This document shows positions 16,182 through 25,217 of a stretch of 64,000 bases of DNA, in pieces. The translations under genes and the position numbers were made by a program. Source of the stretch: Gordonia spumicola (GTDB taxonomy: Bacteria; Actinomycetota; Actinomycetes; Mycobacteriales; Mycobacteriaceae); assembly GCF_009932475.1 (NCBI RefSeq), contig NZ_BJOV01000002.1, forward strand, positions 186,001 to 250,000, given 5' to 3'. The notes under the pieces were generated by a model. The model made no database searches. It had not been told where the DNA came from and saw only the letters and a list, made by a program, of their open reading frames with translations. How positions within the stretch are numbered: the first letter of the stretch is position 1; the number at the start of each line of letters is the position of its first letter.

Positions 16182-17468
16182 TCAGGCGGCGGCCGGAGCC
16201 TCCACCGCGGGCTGGTCGGCAGCGGGAGCCTCATCGGCGGCCGGGGCGTCCGATGCCGGGGCCTCCGCAGCGGGAACCTCCGCTGCCGGGGCCTCCGAAA
16301 CGGGCGCCTGCACGGCGGGCGCCTCGACTGCGGGAGTCTCCACAGCGGGGGCCTCCGTTGCGGGCGCCTCCACGACAGGCGCCTGCGCGGCCGGGGTCTC
16401 CGGGGCCGCAGGCTTCGTGGCGACGCCGGCCGCCGGGGTCACGTCAGCCGTGGCCGCAACGGGCGCGGGCTCCGACGAGCCGGTGGAGCCGAGGCCCTTG
16501 AACAGGTCCGACTCGATCTTCGGGCCACTGTCGGTCATGACGACGCGGATGAGGTCGTCATTGAACTTCGGGATGATGTTGCCGCCGAGGAGGTTCATGA
16601 CCTCCTTCGGGATCGGCAGTTTGATGCCCATCGACTCCTGGACCGAGCTGAAGTCGGCGAGCAGCTTGAGCGGGTTGGCGAGCGCCAGCGACAACGGGTT
16701 CTTGATCGCGTAGACGACCGGCCCGTCGCCCTGCTGCGACTTCTGGAAGACGAACATCACGCTGGTGCACGAGCTCAGGGTCTTGCCGGTCGCCGGGTCG
16801 GTGACGGTCGCCGAACCGTAGACGGCGGTGCAGATGGTCTGGACCGAGGCCGGATCGTCCAGGCTTCCGGACGCCGCGGTGACACCGCCGAGGGCGACGG
16901 CCTTCACGTTGTTGCCGAGTCCGACCGCCAGTGCGATGCCGCCGGGGAGAGCGACGGCGTCGGCCTTGGAGTCGCCGATACCCGCGGCGAGCGCGAAGCC
17001 GCCGAGGTTGGCGTGTGCGAGGCCGACGCCGCCGAGTCCGCCGATGCCGATCGCGCCGCTGAGGACGTAGTCGGCGATCGCGATGCCGGTGCCGCCTGCG
17101 CCGATCGCCGACGCGAAGCCGCTGCCGGAGATGGTGGCGTTTCCGGGGAAGAGGAGGTCGGGGTTCCACTGGGATCCGAGGTCGAGAGGGAGCGCGATGG
17201 CCTTGTTCAGATCGCCGAGCTTGATGCCGGGTGCGATCAGACCGAGGATCGCGTCGGCGCCTGCCGCGATGACGGACGGTGTCGCGGTGGAGCAGTCGGT
17301 CGACCACTTGAGTACGGGATCACCCGCGGGCGCGTCGCCGGGATTGCAGGTGAAGGTGGGGAGGTCGTCCGCGGCATGCGCGGGGGCGACCGGGACCAGG
17401 GCTCCGGTGGCGAGGGTCGCGGTGGCGAAGCCTGCGACGAGCGCTTTGCGGAATGTCGACTTTTTCAC
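16182..17468 (-). CDS. Secreted Ala/Pro-tailed protein, paralogue 1
   Basis: A 428-aa secreted protein of unknown function. A classic Sec signal (MKKSTFRKALVAGFATATLA, cleavage after APAHA) leads into a domain with four Cys: FTCNPGD, STDCSTATPSV, QTICTAVYG and LSSCTSVMF. In the middle (about 85-200) Gly/Ala/Ile pairs repeat as in beta-solenoid or hexapeptide-type structures. The block VMFVFQKSQQGDGPVVYAIK and the block RVVMTDSGPKIESDLFKG are shared with the paralogue at 17821. The last ~100 residues are Pro/Ala/Glu/Val repeats (VEAPA-type), a likely cell-wall spacer. The GTG at 17468 was chosen to place Lys-Lys at the signal start. Its promoter region contains the dyad at 17556. Confidence 0.75.
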   Translation of the reverse strand: MKKSTFRKALVAGFATATLATGALVPVAPAHAADDLPTFTCNPGDAPAGDPVLKWSTDCSTATPSVIAAGADAILGLIAPGIKLGDLNKAIALPLDLGSQWNPDLLFPGNATISGSGFASAIGAGGTGIAIADYVLSGAIGIGGLGGVGLAHANLGGFALAAGIGDSKADAVALPGGIALAVGLGNNVKAVALGGVTAASGSLDDPASVQTICTAVYGSATVTDPATGKTLSSCTSVMFVFQKSQQGDGPVVYAIKNPLSLALANPLKLLADFSSVQESMGIKLPIPKEVMNLLGGNIIPKFNDDLIRVVMTDSGPKIESDLFKGLGSTGSSEPAPVAATADVTPAAGVATKPAAPETPAAQAPVVEAPATEAPAVETPAVEAPAVQAPVSEAPAAEVPAAEAPASDAPAADEAPAADQPAVEAPAAA

Positions 17469-17555
17469 GTCAACTCTTTCTGGGAGGAGTTCTTGTCCGG
17501 AACACGGAGATCGCACGAAGTGGGGATGCGATCGACCCCGACGCTAAACCCGAAA

Positions 17556-17571
17556 CCTACTGACGAGTAGG
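17556..17571. promoter_or_regulatory. Operator-like dyad before secreted paralogue 1
   Basis: CCTACT (17556-17561), GACG, AGTAGG (17566-17571) is a perfect palindrome apart from the 4-base centre. It lies about 90 bp before the GTG at 17468. Dyads of this size and spacing are typical of TetR-type operators. The regulator is unknown, and the other paralogue has no matching site in its upstream region. Confidence 0.45.
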
Positions 17572-17760
17572 CAGCCCCTCGACATGATGTGAACCACGGC
17601 ACAACAGCAGCCGAGTGTGATCAAAATCGTGCCACCGAGTCAGTCGTCGGCCGCGGCGGCGTCGAAGTATCGATATCGGCCGCATCGCTATACCCGCAGG
17701 CCACAGCTTCCCACGCCAAGCAAATGTCCAGCGAACGAACGACAGACGGATAGAGACAAG

Positions 17761-17811
17761 AAACGTTGGTGACGTTTCCGTCGCCGAGACCGGAAAACGT
17801 CACCAACGTTT
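17761..17811. repeat. Palindromic AACGTTGGTGACGTT element, copy 1
   Basis: Perfect 17-bp inverted arms AAACGTTGGTGACGTTT (17761-17777) and AAACGTCACCAACGTTT (17795-17811), with a 17-base loop. Each arm itself contains the dyad AACGT-N5-ACGTT. It starts 9 bp after the stop of the minus-strand gene 17821-19110, where it could act as its terminator. Related copies lie at 32340 and 33198. Confidence 0.75.
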
Positions 17812-17820
17812 CTAGAACTG

Positions 17821-19110
17821 TCAGGCAGCCGCGTCGACCACCGGCTCGTCTGCTGCCGGAGCATCGTCCGCAAGAGCCGCGTCCGAGGACGCGTCGGCCG
17901 CCGGGGCCTGCGCGGCGGTCGTCTCGGCAGGCTCGTCGGCGACCGGAGCCTCGGTGGCGGGAACCTCGGTCGCGGGAGCGTTCGTAGCGGGAGCCTCGAC
18001 CACAGGCGTCACGTCAGCGGACGGCGTGGTCGTCACCGCGGGAGCCTCGTCTTCCTCGGCAACGGCGGCCGCCAGGGCGGGATCCGCATCGGCCTTCGCC
18101 GCGACGACGGGTGCGGCATCGGCCTTCGGAGCCTCCTCGGCGGGAGCCTTCGGCTTGAACAGATCACTCTCGAACTTCGGCCCCTGATCCGTCATCACCA
18201 CACGGAACAGGTCCTCGGAGAAGTACGGGACGAACCCCGTCTTGATCAGGCCGAGAGCCTCGGCCGGGATCGGAAGATCCATGCCCAACGACGCACCGAG
18301 TTCCAGGAACGGCGCGAGTAGGGCGAGCGGCGCCGCGAGCTGTGCGGAGAACGGGTTCTTGATCGCGTAGACGACCGGACCGTCACCCTTCTGCGACTTC
18401 TGGAAGATGAACATGACGCTGGTGCAGTTGTCGACGTTCTTGCCCTTGTCGTCGGTCACCGACGCGGTGCCGTACAGCGCGGTGCAGTAGGCGTAGGCGG
18501 CGTCCTTGTCGTCGACGACGCCCGAGACCGCGGTGGTGATGCCTCCCAAGGCGACCGCGTCGACGTTCTTGCCCGAACCGACGGCGATGGCGACACCTCC
18601 CGGCAGGGCCTTGGCGTTGGCGACCGCGTCGGCGCCGAGCGAGGTCGCGAGTGCGAGGCCGCCGAAGGAGGCGTTCGCGTTCGCGGTGCCCTGCATGAGC
18701 CCGAGTGCGATGGCACCGCTCAAGGCGCTCGGCGCATTGGCATGGGCGTCGCCGCCCGCGCCGACGGCCATGGTGAAGCCGTCTCCGGCGATCGACGCGT
18801 TGCCCGGGAGGAAGCCGAGGATGTTGAGCGCGATCGCGCGGTTCATGTCGGCCAACTTGATGCCGAGGTCGGGCGCGACTATCGCGAGAATCGAATCGGC
18901 GACAGAAGCCACCACGGACGGCGACGCCTTGGTGCAGTCCGCGGTCCAGCCTTCACCGGACTTGACCTCGGCGTCGCCGGGCACGCACGACGTCGGGAAC
19001 GGGTCCGGGACCGGCTCGGCGGCGGCCGCGTGCACGGGTGAAATCGAGAAGCCGATCATCGCCGACACAGCGGTTGCCGCGACGGCGGATCGGAGGAGGG
19101 ACTTCTTCAC
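17821..19110 (-). CDS. Secreted Ala/Pro-tailed protein, paralogue 2
   Basis: A 429-aa paralogue of the protein at 16182. It has a Sec signal (MKKSLLRSAVAATAVSAMIG, cleavage near SPVHA), the same four Cys positions (TSCVPGD, TADCTKASPSV, AYCTALYG, DNCTSVMF), the Gly/Ala-rich middle region, and the conserved blocks VMFIFQKSQKGDGPVVYAIK and RVVMTDQGPKFESDLFK. The Ala/Glu/Pro-rich tail is longer and more acidic, ending VVDAAA. The tandem arrangement suggests local duplication, but the genes are 352 bp apart with their own promoters and tails that have diverged most. Envelope location is inferred from the signal and tail; function unknown. Confidence 0.75.
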   Translation of the reverse strand: MKKSLLRSAVAATAVSAMIGFSISPVHAAAAEPVPDPFPTSCVPGDAEVKSGEGWTADCTKASPSVVASVADSILAIVAPDLGIKLADMNRAIALNILGFLPGNASIAGDGFTMAVGAGGDAHANAPSALSGAIALGLMQGTANANASFGGLALATSLGADAVANAKALPGGVAIAVGSGKNVDAVALGGITTAVSGVVDDKDAAYAYCTALYGTASVTDDKGKNVDNCTSVMFIFQKSQKGDGPVVYAIKNPFSAQLAAPLALLAPFLELGASLGMDLPIPAEALGLIKTGFVPYFSEDLFRVVMTDQGPKFESDLFKPKAPAEEAPKADAAPVVAAKADADPALAAAVAEEDEAPAVTTTPSADVTPVVEAPATNAPATEVPATEAPVADEPAETTAAQAPAADASSDAALADDAPAADEPVVDAAA

Positions 19111-19515
19111 TGGTGACTCACTTCCTCGGGCGTCGATGGCATATGACCTGAGCCATTCCTCAAGGCCGTAGTGATACCCGTCTCAGCGGACGCTACAACC
19201 GGCCGCGGTGTCGGCCGAACAAATGAATGCAAAGCGACAGTAAAGACATCGTCACACCGGCAAACCTGGCACTGAATTGCACTCTCGAGGCGTCCGGCAC
19301 ATCTCGCCACCCCTTGGCAGTTCAAGTTACCGATAAGTAACATATGGGCACGAGGTTCTGGAACCCGTTGCAACCAGGGAAGTTAGGTAAACCTTGGCGG
19401 CGCCGAACGGGCCCGAAGCCTTACGGTTACCTGAAGAAAATTGTCGACATCGTCGTGAGCATCGGCCGCCCACGACGAGTCGTAGTACTTTCCTGGAGAA
19501 AGGCCGGTACTTCCC
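19111..19515. other. 405-bp divergent intergenic region
   Basis: No gene seen. It must contain promoters for the secreted paralogue (minus) and the Fe-S oxidoreductase (plus). Visible words are GTTAC-CGATAA-GTAAC (19326-19341), TTAGGTAAACCTT (about 19384-19396) and GGTTACCT (about 19425-19432). The last two are imperfect inverted partners. A ribosome site GGAGAAAGG precedes the ATG at 19516 at a rather long distance. Confidence 0.5.
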
Positions 19516-22500
19516 ATGACGACGACGACCGTCACCATCGGAACGATCGCCGCATTGATCAGCCTCGTCTGCTGGGCGCTGTTCCTGCGCGGTGTGTTCA
19601 CGATGGTCCGGACCATCGCCCAAGGTCAGAAGGTCGATTCGGGACGGTTCGCCTACCCCGGCAAGCGCCTCGTGACGATGATGAAGGAATTCGTCGCGCA
19701 CACCCGGATGGTCAAGTTCCGCACCGTCGGCTGGGCCCACTGGCTGGTGATGTTCGGCTTCCTGATCGGTGCGATCTTCTGGTTCGAGGCCTACGGACAG
19801 ATCTTCGACCCCGAGTTCCACTGGCCGATCTTCGGCGCGTGGCACATCTACATCTTCGCCGATGAGGTCCTCGGACTCGGCACGGTGATCGGTATCACGG
19901 CGATGATCATCATCCGCCAGCTGAACCATCCGAGGCTGCCGGGCCGCCTGTCGCGCTTCTCGGGGTCGCGCTTCGGCGCCGCGTACTTCGTCGAACTCGT
20001 CGTCCTCATCGAGGGCCTCGGCATGATCTTCGTGAAGACCTTCAAGATCGCGTCGGGCATCGAGAACCCGCCGATCTGGACGTCGTTCTTCACCCACTAC
20101 TTCGCGCAGCTCTTCGACGGCATCTCCGTGTACGCCGTCACCGCGGCCGCGGTCGTGAAGCTGATGTCGGGCATGATCTGGCTCGCCGTCGTCGGTCTGA
20201 ACATCGACTGGGGCGTCGCATGGCACCGCTTCGCCGCGTTCCCCAACATCTTCTTCAAGCGTGAGTCGGACGGCGGTGTCGCCCTCGGCGCCGCAAAGCC
20301 GATGATGAGCCAGGGCAAGGTCCTGGACATGGAGACGGCCGACCCCGACGTCGACGCGTTCGGCGCGGGCAAGATCGAGGACTTCAGTTGGAAGGGCTGG
20401 CTCGACTTCACGACCTGTACCGAATGTGGTCGCTGCCAGAGCCAGTGCCCCGCCTGGAACACCGGCAAGCCCCTGTCGCCGAAGCTGATGATCATGTCGC
20501 TCCGCGATCACGGTCAGGCGAAGGCCCCGTACCTGTTCGCCGGTGGACGCAAGGACGTCGGCGGCGAGGAGATCGGCCTGGTGGACGCCGACGGCAACGT
20601 CGACGAGGCGAAGCTCGCCGCGATCCCGGAGGCCGCACGTCTGGAGTCCGAGCGCAAGCTGGTCGGCGAATCGCTCGGCGGCGATCCGGCCGGCGCCGTC
20701 ATCGACGTCGAGGCCCTGTGGAGCTGCACCACGTGCGGCGCGTGCGTCGAGCAGTGCCCGGTCGACATCGAGCACGTCGACCACTTCATCGACATGCGCC
20801 GCTACCAGGTCCTCATCGAGTCGGACTTCCCGTCCGAGCTCGCGGGCATGTTCAAGAACCTCGAGAACAAGGGCAACCCGTGGGGCCAGAACTCGTCGGC
20901 GCGCACCGCGTGGATCGATGAGATCGACATCGACATCCCGGTCTACGGCAAGGACGTCGAGTCGTTCGAGGGTTACGAGTACCTGTTCTGGGTCGGCTGC
21001 GCAGGCGCCTATGAGGACCGTGCGAAGAAGACGACGAAGGCCGTCGCCGAACTCCTCGACATCGCCGCCGTCGACTTCCTCGTCCTCGGCGAGGGCGAGA
21101 CCTGTACCGGCGACTCCGCTCGTCGCGCGGGCAACGAGTTCCTGTTCCAGATGCTGGCGCAGCAGAACATCGAGACGTTCAACGAGCTGTTCGCGACCGC
21201 GCCGACGCAGCGCAAGAAGATCGTCGTCACCTGTGCGCACTGTTTCAACGCGCTCGGCAACGAGTACCCGCAGGTGGGCGGCGAGTACGAGGTGGTCCAC
21301 CACACGCAGCTGCTGAACCGCCTGGTCCGCGAGAAGCGTCTGGTTCCGGTGGCCCCGATCGGCGGCGGCGAAGCCGTCACCTACCACGACCCCTGCTACC
21401 TGGGACGTCACAACAAGGTGTACGACGCCCCGCGCGAACTGATGGATGCCGCGGGCGGCGAACTCACCGAGATGCCTCGCCACGGCGAGCGGTCGATGTG
21501 CTGTGGCGCGGGCGGTGCCCGCATGTGGATGGAAGAGCAGATCGGCAAGCGCATCAACGTCGACCGCGTCGACGAAGCGCTCGACACGCTCACCGCTGCA
21601 CCCGCAGGCGAGACGACCAAGAAGATCGCGACCGGCTGCCCGTTCTGCCGCGTGATGCTCACCGACGGTGTGACCGCCCAGCTGAGCGGCACCGAGGACG
21701 AGGGCAAGGTCGAGGTGATCGACGTCGCGCAGATGCTGCTCGAGGGCGTGAACCGCGGTCGCCAGGAGGTGAAGCGCGGAGGAAACTTCCTCGGCCCGAT
21801 CCCCGTGGCGGCCCCCGCAACCGTGCCCGCTGCTGTTGCGGCCCCGGCCGCCAAGCCTGCCGCTGCGAAGCCCGCCGCAGCAGCTCCGGCCGCCGGTGGT
21901 CTGGCTCCGGCAGGCGGCCTGAAGAAGCCCGGCGGCCTCAAGAAGCCCGGCGGCGCCCCCAAGCCCGGCGGCGCCGCGGCTCCCGCTGCTGCACCTGCGG
22001 CTCCTGCCGCCGGTGGTCTCGCGATGGGCGGCGGAATGAAGAAGCCCGGCGGCCTCAAGAAGCCCGGCGGCGCTCCCAAGCCCGGCGGCACTGCCGCTCC
22101 GGCCACGCCCGCCGCGGCTCCCGCCGAGACCGCGACCGCGGCCACCGAGGGCAAGGCCAAGGGATTCGGCATGGCAGGCGGCTTGAAGAAGCCCGGCGCC
22201 AAGAAGCCCGGCACCGCTGCTCCGGCAGCTGCTGCTCCCGCCACTGAGGTCGCTCCCGCAGCTCCGCCCGCTGAGGCCGCCGCAGTCGCCGAGGTCACGT
22301 CGGGCACCGAGGGCAAGGCCAAGGGATTCGGCATGGCAGGCGGGCTGAAGAAGCCCGGCGCCAAGAAGCCCGGCGCCGTTGCTCCGGCAGCCACCGCGGC
22401 TCCGGCCGCCGAGGCCCCGGCTGCTGAGGCCCCGGCCGAAGCCGCTCCGGTCGCTGAGGCCGAGCCGACCTCGGTCGCCGCAGTCACCGAGGGCACCGAA

Positions 22501-22773
22501 GGCAAGGCCAAGGGATTCGGCATGGCGGGCGGCTTGAAGAAGCCCGGCGCCAAGAAGCCCGGCGCCCCGAAGCCCCTCGGCGGAGCTCAGGAACCACCCG
22601 CTGCCGCGACTCCCGCTCCGGCCGTCGAGGCCGAGTCCGACGTCGAGGCCCCGGCCGCTGAGGAACCGCAGGCCGCTCCGACCGCGGACTCGCGGACGAT
22701 CACGGAGACCGGTGCATCGAAGGCGAAGGGCTTCGGCATCGCCGCAGGCAAGAAACGCCCCGGCGCGAAGTAG
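19516..22773 (+). CDS. Large membrane Fe-S oxidoreductase (HdrD/GlpC-like), KPG-repeat tail
   Basis: A 1085-aa membrane Fe-S protein, probably the counterpart of M. tuberculosis Rv0338c (recalled). About six hydrophobic helices (1-245) resemble a cytochrome b/NarI-type quinone-facing subunit. Two 4Fe-4S motifs follow: CTECGRCQSQCPAWN (about 300) and CTTCGACVEQCPVD (about 405). Two CCG-type Cys-rich domains (WVGCAGAYEDRAK; ERSMCCGAGGARMWMEEQIG near 660) complete a heterodisulfide-reductase-like module. The last ~330 residues are Ala/Pro-rich and carry GGLKKPGG and KAKGFGMAGGLKKPGAKKPG repeats, a basic tail that may bind acidic partners. Likely passes electrons between a soluble donor and the quinone pool; the partner is unknown. 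Confidence 0.85.
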   Translation: MTTTTVTIGTIAALISLVCWALFLRGVFTMVRTIAQGQKVDSGRFAYPGKRLVTMMKEFVAHTRMVKFRTVGWAHWLVMFGFLIGAIFWFEAYGQIFDPEFHWPIFGAWHIYIFADEVLGLGTVIGITAMIIIRQLNHPRLPGRLSRFSGSRFGAAYFVELVVLIEGLGMIFVKTFKIASGIENPPIWTSFFTHYFAQLFDGISVYAVTAAAVVKLMSGMIWLAVVGLNIDWGVAWHRFAAFPNIFFKRESDGGVALGAAKPMMSQGKVLDMETADPDVDAFGAGKIEDFSWKGWLDFTTCTECGRCQSQCPAWNTGKPLSPKLMIMSLRDHGQAKAPYLFAGGRKDVGGEEIGLVDADGNVDEAKLAAIPEAARLESERKLVGESLGGDPAGAVIDVEALWSCTTCGACVEQCPVDIEHVDHFIDMRRYQVLIESDFPSELAGMFKNLENKGNPWGQNSSARTAWIDEIDIDIPVYGKDVESFEGYEYLFWVGCAGAYEDRAKKTTKAVAELLDIAAVDFLVLGEGETCTGDSARRAGNEFLFQMLAQQNIETFNELFATAPTQRKKIVVTCAHCFNALGNEYPQVGGEYEVVHHTQLLNRLVREKRLVPVAPIGGGEAVTYHDPCYLGRHNKVYDAPRELMDAAGGELTEMPRHGERSMCCGAGGARMWMEEQIGKRINVDRVDEALDTLTAAPAGETTKKIATGCPFCRVMLTDGVTAQLSGTEDEGKVEVIDVAQMLLEGVNRGRQEVKRGGNFLGPIPVAAPATVPAAVAAPAAKPAAAKPAAAAPAAGGLAPAGGLKKPGGLKKPGGAPKPGGAAAPAAAPAAPAAGGLAMGGGMKKPGGLKKPGGAPKPGGTAAPATPAAAPAETATAATEGKAKGFGMAGGLKKPGAKKPGTAAPAAAAPATEVAPAAPPAEAAAVAEVTSGTEGKAKGFGMAGGLKKPGAKKPGAVAPAATAAPAAEAPAAEAPAEAAPVAEAEPTSVAAVTEGTEGKAKGFGMAGGLKKPGAKKPGAPKPLGGAQEPPAAATPAPAVEAESDVEAPAAEEPQAAPTADSRTITETGASKAKGFGIAAGKKRPGAK
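22144..22760 (+). repeat. In-frame KAKGFGMAGG-LKKPGAKKPG repeats
   Basis: Nearly identical DNA of about 65 bp recurs three times inside the oxidoreductase gene, at about 22147, 22309 and 22498, with a diverged fourth copy near 22720 (KAKGFGIAAGKKRPGAK). The copies are separated by Ala/Pro linkers of different length, so copy number may vary between strains. Confidence 0.75.
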
Positions 22774-22787
22774 ACGGTTCGACCGCG

Positions 22788-22823
22788 AGAACGGCCCGGA
22801 AGCGAAAGCTTCCGGGCCGTTCT
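22788..22823 (+). terminator. Terminator of the Fe-S oxidoreductase gene
   Basis: A 16-bp perfect stem, AGAACGGCCCGGAAGC (22788-22803) with GCTTCCGGGCCGTTCT (22808-22823), has a GAAA tetraloop followed by TCTTCC. Confidence 0.92.
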
Positions 22824-23245
22824 TCTTCCCCCGCATCTTAAGAAAAGCGACGTTTTCGTGCCACCGAACAGATCTGAGGTTGGCACATCTTCCTGGCGTT
22901 CCCGCACTTGAAGGCCCATATTCGGGACACCGTGCTCGACCGACCGAGAATCCGGGACCGCTTTGCTGAATTTCGTCCCACGCCCGAACCGCCGAGTCTC
23001 TCGAAACATGATTCGTCCGTTCGAGCTACACGATTCAGGTAGCGGAGTTGTGACTCAAGGCACTCAGAAGGTGGATTGTGTGCCTACTTATGGCCGCTTG
23101 GCACACGCTTGAGTCGATTGGCAACACCAGTCACACGCGCAACACTCGTTCTTAGGCGATGGCTTACGTTTTCCTGAGCAATCGATCAACAGCAGTTCGC
23201 TGTCGTGCTGTCGTTCGTCGCAACGATCTAAGGGGAAAACGAATC
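22824..23245 (+). other. 422-bp leader/promoter region of the Ig-repeat genes
   Basis: No gene supported. The GC content is visibly lower than around it, with AT-rich words such as CTTAAGAAAAGCGACG near 22838. It ends with AAGGGGA (23230-23236) before the ATG at 23246. A long 5' leader is possible; I see no clear -10/-35 pair or riboswitch fold. Confidence 0.45.
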
Positions 23246-25192
23246 ATGCTCAGCCGGAGAAGCGCGGCCACAGCCGCGACGATCGCCACCGCGGTCGGTT
23301 CACTCGTCGCCTTCGCGCCGACGCCGACCGCATCGGCGGCCGACATCGTCACGACCACAACCTTCACGCACGCCTGCGCCGTCGACGGCTCGTTCAGCGA
23401 CTGGACGTCGAACTACAACGACACCATGGTCGTGAGCGCGCCGGCGACCGTCGCACCGGGTGAACAGTTCACCATCAAGATGCAGGCCGGCCCGCTCGTC
23501 ATGCCCGACGCCGCCATCGGCCGACTGAAGTACGACTTCAAGGTCCCCGACAACGCGACAGTCGTCTCGGCACAGTTGGTCGCGGGCACCGCCGTCGGCC
23601 TCGGCGGCCAGACTCCGACGCTGTTCCGCGTGAACGCCGCAGGCCAGGTCGACGCGAACGGCCAGTATCTTCGCATGACCGGCGACGGCCACCTCACGAT
23701 CAACAACGGCCCCAACGGCAAGGACAACGACCCGGGCAAGGGCCTGCAGGTCGCGAAGAACGTCCAGTGGAAGACCCCGCAGATCGCCATCGTCGTCAAG
23801 GCGCCGATGACCGAGGGCACCCACATCACGACGGGCATCCGCACCGGTGCCGAGACCGCGGCGATCAAGGTCGACGAGACCAGCATCAGCTTCGGCGACA
23901 CCCGCAATGTCGTCGACAAGACCGCTTCGTACTGTGTCGCAGCAGGAAACGGACGCGGCGCGCTGTCGAGCACCGAAGTGGTCGACCCGGCCGTCCGTAC
24001 CACCGTCACCCTCGACGTCCCCGACAACGCGGGCGCCGGCCAGGAAGTGACCCTCAAGGCGAACCTCGATCCCGACAACGCCGAGGGCAAGGTCCAGTTC
24101 AAGGACGGCGACGACAACATCGGTTCGCCGATCACCGTGACGGGCGGTGTCGCCACCCTCGACCACACGTTCACCACACGTGGCGATCACGACATCAAGG
24201 CCGTGTTCACCGCCGACCCCGGTTTCCGCGACGCGACCTCCGGCGTGAAGACCGTCGTCGTCAAGTCCGCGACGACCACCGCCCTCGACGCCCCGGCGAC
24301 CGCGCGCGTCGGCGAAGAGGTCACGTACACCGCGAACATCGATCCCGATGACGCGACCGGCACCGTCCAGTTCAAGGACGGCGACGACGACCTCGGCGCA
24401 CCGGTGCCAGTCGTCAACGGCAAGGCCACCCTGGACCGCAAGTACGACGAGGCCGGGACGCATCACATCAAGGCCGTCTTCAACGCCACCGGGCACTTCG
24501 CCGACTCCGAGTCCGACGCCAAGACCGTGACCGTCAAGGACGCCGACTTCGCGACCACCGCCGTCGTCATCGACCCGATGGACGCGGTGACCGGCGAGTC
24601 CACCTCGCTGCGTGCGACCGTCCGCCCGATCCCGGACGGCGGCAAGGTCGAGTTCTTCGTCGACGGCAACTCGGTCGGTGAGGCGAACGTCGGCACCGCC
24701 GACGGCGTGGCAGTTCTGGCCCACACCTTCACCACCGCAGGTACGGCTGCCGTGACCGCCAAGTTCCTCGGCGCGGACGGCTTCGCCGCATCGGACGTGT
24801 CCGCTCCTCGCAATGTCACCGTGAAGAATCCCGACACCCGCACGAACACCAGCACCAAGCTGTCGGTTCAGGGTGCACCGAACGTCGGCAAGACCGTCAC
24901 GTTCACCGCGACCGTCGATCCCGGCACCGCGGGCGGATCGGTCCAGTTCCGCGCCGGCACCCAGGAGCTCGGCGCCCCTGTCGCCATCGTGAACGGCGTC
25001 GCAACGCTGACCCACACGTTCACCGAGGAGGGCACCTACGCCGTCACCGCCGAGTACCTGGGCGACGACGACAACCGCGCCTCCGAGTCGGGTCCGACCA
25101 TCATCAAGGTGACCACCGCGTCCACCCCGGTCGACCCGGGCGGCAACGGCTCCCTCGACACCGGCTCCCTCAGCGGCCTCCTCGGCAACTGA
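23246..25192 (+). CDS. Secreted protein with four bacterial Ig-like repeats
   Basis: A 648-aa secreted protein. The Sec signal (about 1-33, ending ASAADI) precedes a ~220-residue beta-rich N-terminal domain with one Cys pair (HACAVDG and SYCVAAG). Four Ig-like repeats (Big_3-type, about 90 residues each, from about 255 to 620) follow. Each has the pattern T-x-T-x-L-x-x-P ... G-x-V-Q-F-K-D-G ... G-x-A-T-L-x-H-x-F ... H-x-I-K-A-V-F. The C-terminus is GNGSLDTGSLSGLLGN. There is no LPxTG or membrane tail. The ATG at 23246 follows AAGGGGA. It shares the architecture of the next gene; adhesion or surface structure is inferred from the domains only. Confidence 0.82.
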   Translation: MLSRRSAATAATIATAVGSLVAFAPTPTASAADIVTTTTFTHACAVDGSFSDWTSNYNDTMVVSAPATVAPGEQFTIKMQAGPLVMPDAAIGRLKYDFKVPDNATVVSAQLVAGTAVGLGGQTPTLFRVNAAGQVDANGQYLRMTGDGHLTINNGPNGKDNDPGKGLQVAKNVQWKTPQIAIVVKAPMTEGTHITTGIRTGAETAAIKVDETSISFGDTRNVVDKTASYCVAAGNGRGALSSTEVVDPAVRTTVTLDVPDNAGAGQEVTLKANLDPDNAEGKVQFKDGDDNIGSPITVTGGVATLDHTFTTRGDHDIKAVFTADPGFRDATSGVKTVVVKSATTTALDAPATARVGEEVTYTANIDPDDATGTVQFKDGDDDLGAPVPVVNGKATLDRKYDEAGTHHIKAVFNATGHFADSESDAKTVTVKDADFATTAVVIDPMDAVTGESTSLRATVRPIPDGGKVEFFVDGNSVGEANVGTADGVAVLAHTFTTAGTAAVTAKFLGADGFAASDVSAPRNVTVKNPDTRTNTSTKLSVQGAPNVGKTVTFTATVDPGTAGGSVQFRAGTQELGAPVAIVNGVATLTHTFTEEGTYAVTAEYLGDDDNRASESGPTIIKVTTASTPVDPGGNGSLDTGSLSGLLGN

Positions 25193-25217
25193 CACCCCAC
25201 TTCTCTAGGAGATCTTC

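Larger units (their letters stand above)
17469..17820. other. 352-bp intergenic region
   Basis: No convincing gene. It holds the promoter region of the minus-strand gene ending at 16182, with a perfect dyad at 17556-17571, and the palindromic repeat element at 17761-17811 just after the stop of the upstream paralogue. The part between (about 17600-17750) is less GC-rich than the flanks and shows nothing recognisable. Confidence 0.6.

Noticed and set aside
14937-17570. 877-codon plus-strand frame across two genes
   Set aside because: Out-of-frame reading of WS/DGAT followed by antisense of the secreted protein; no domain.
19384-19396. IdeR/DtxR iron box TTAGGTAAACCTT
   Set aside because: Only one half-site fits; the 19-bp palindrome spacing of known iron boxes is not met.
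22144-22760. CRISPR-like or satellite repeat
   Set aside because: Repeats are in frame and encode a peptide motif inside a gene.
19327-22836. 1169-codon minus-strand open frame
   Set aside because: Antisense of the Fe-S oxidoreductase; composition is mirror-image low complexity.
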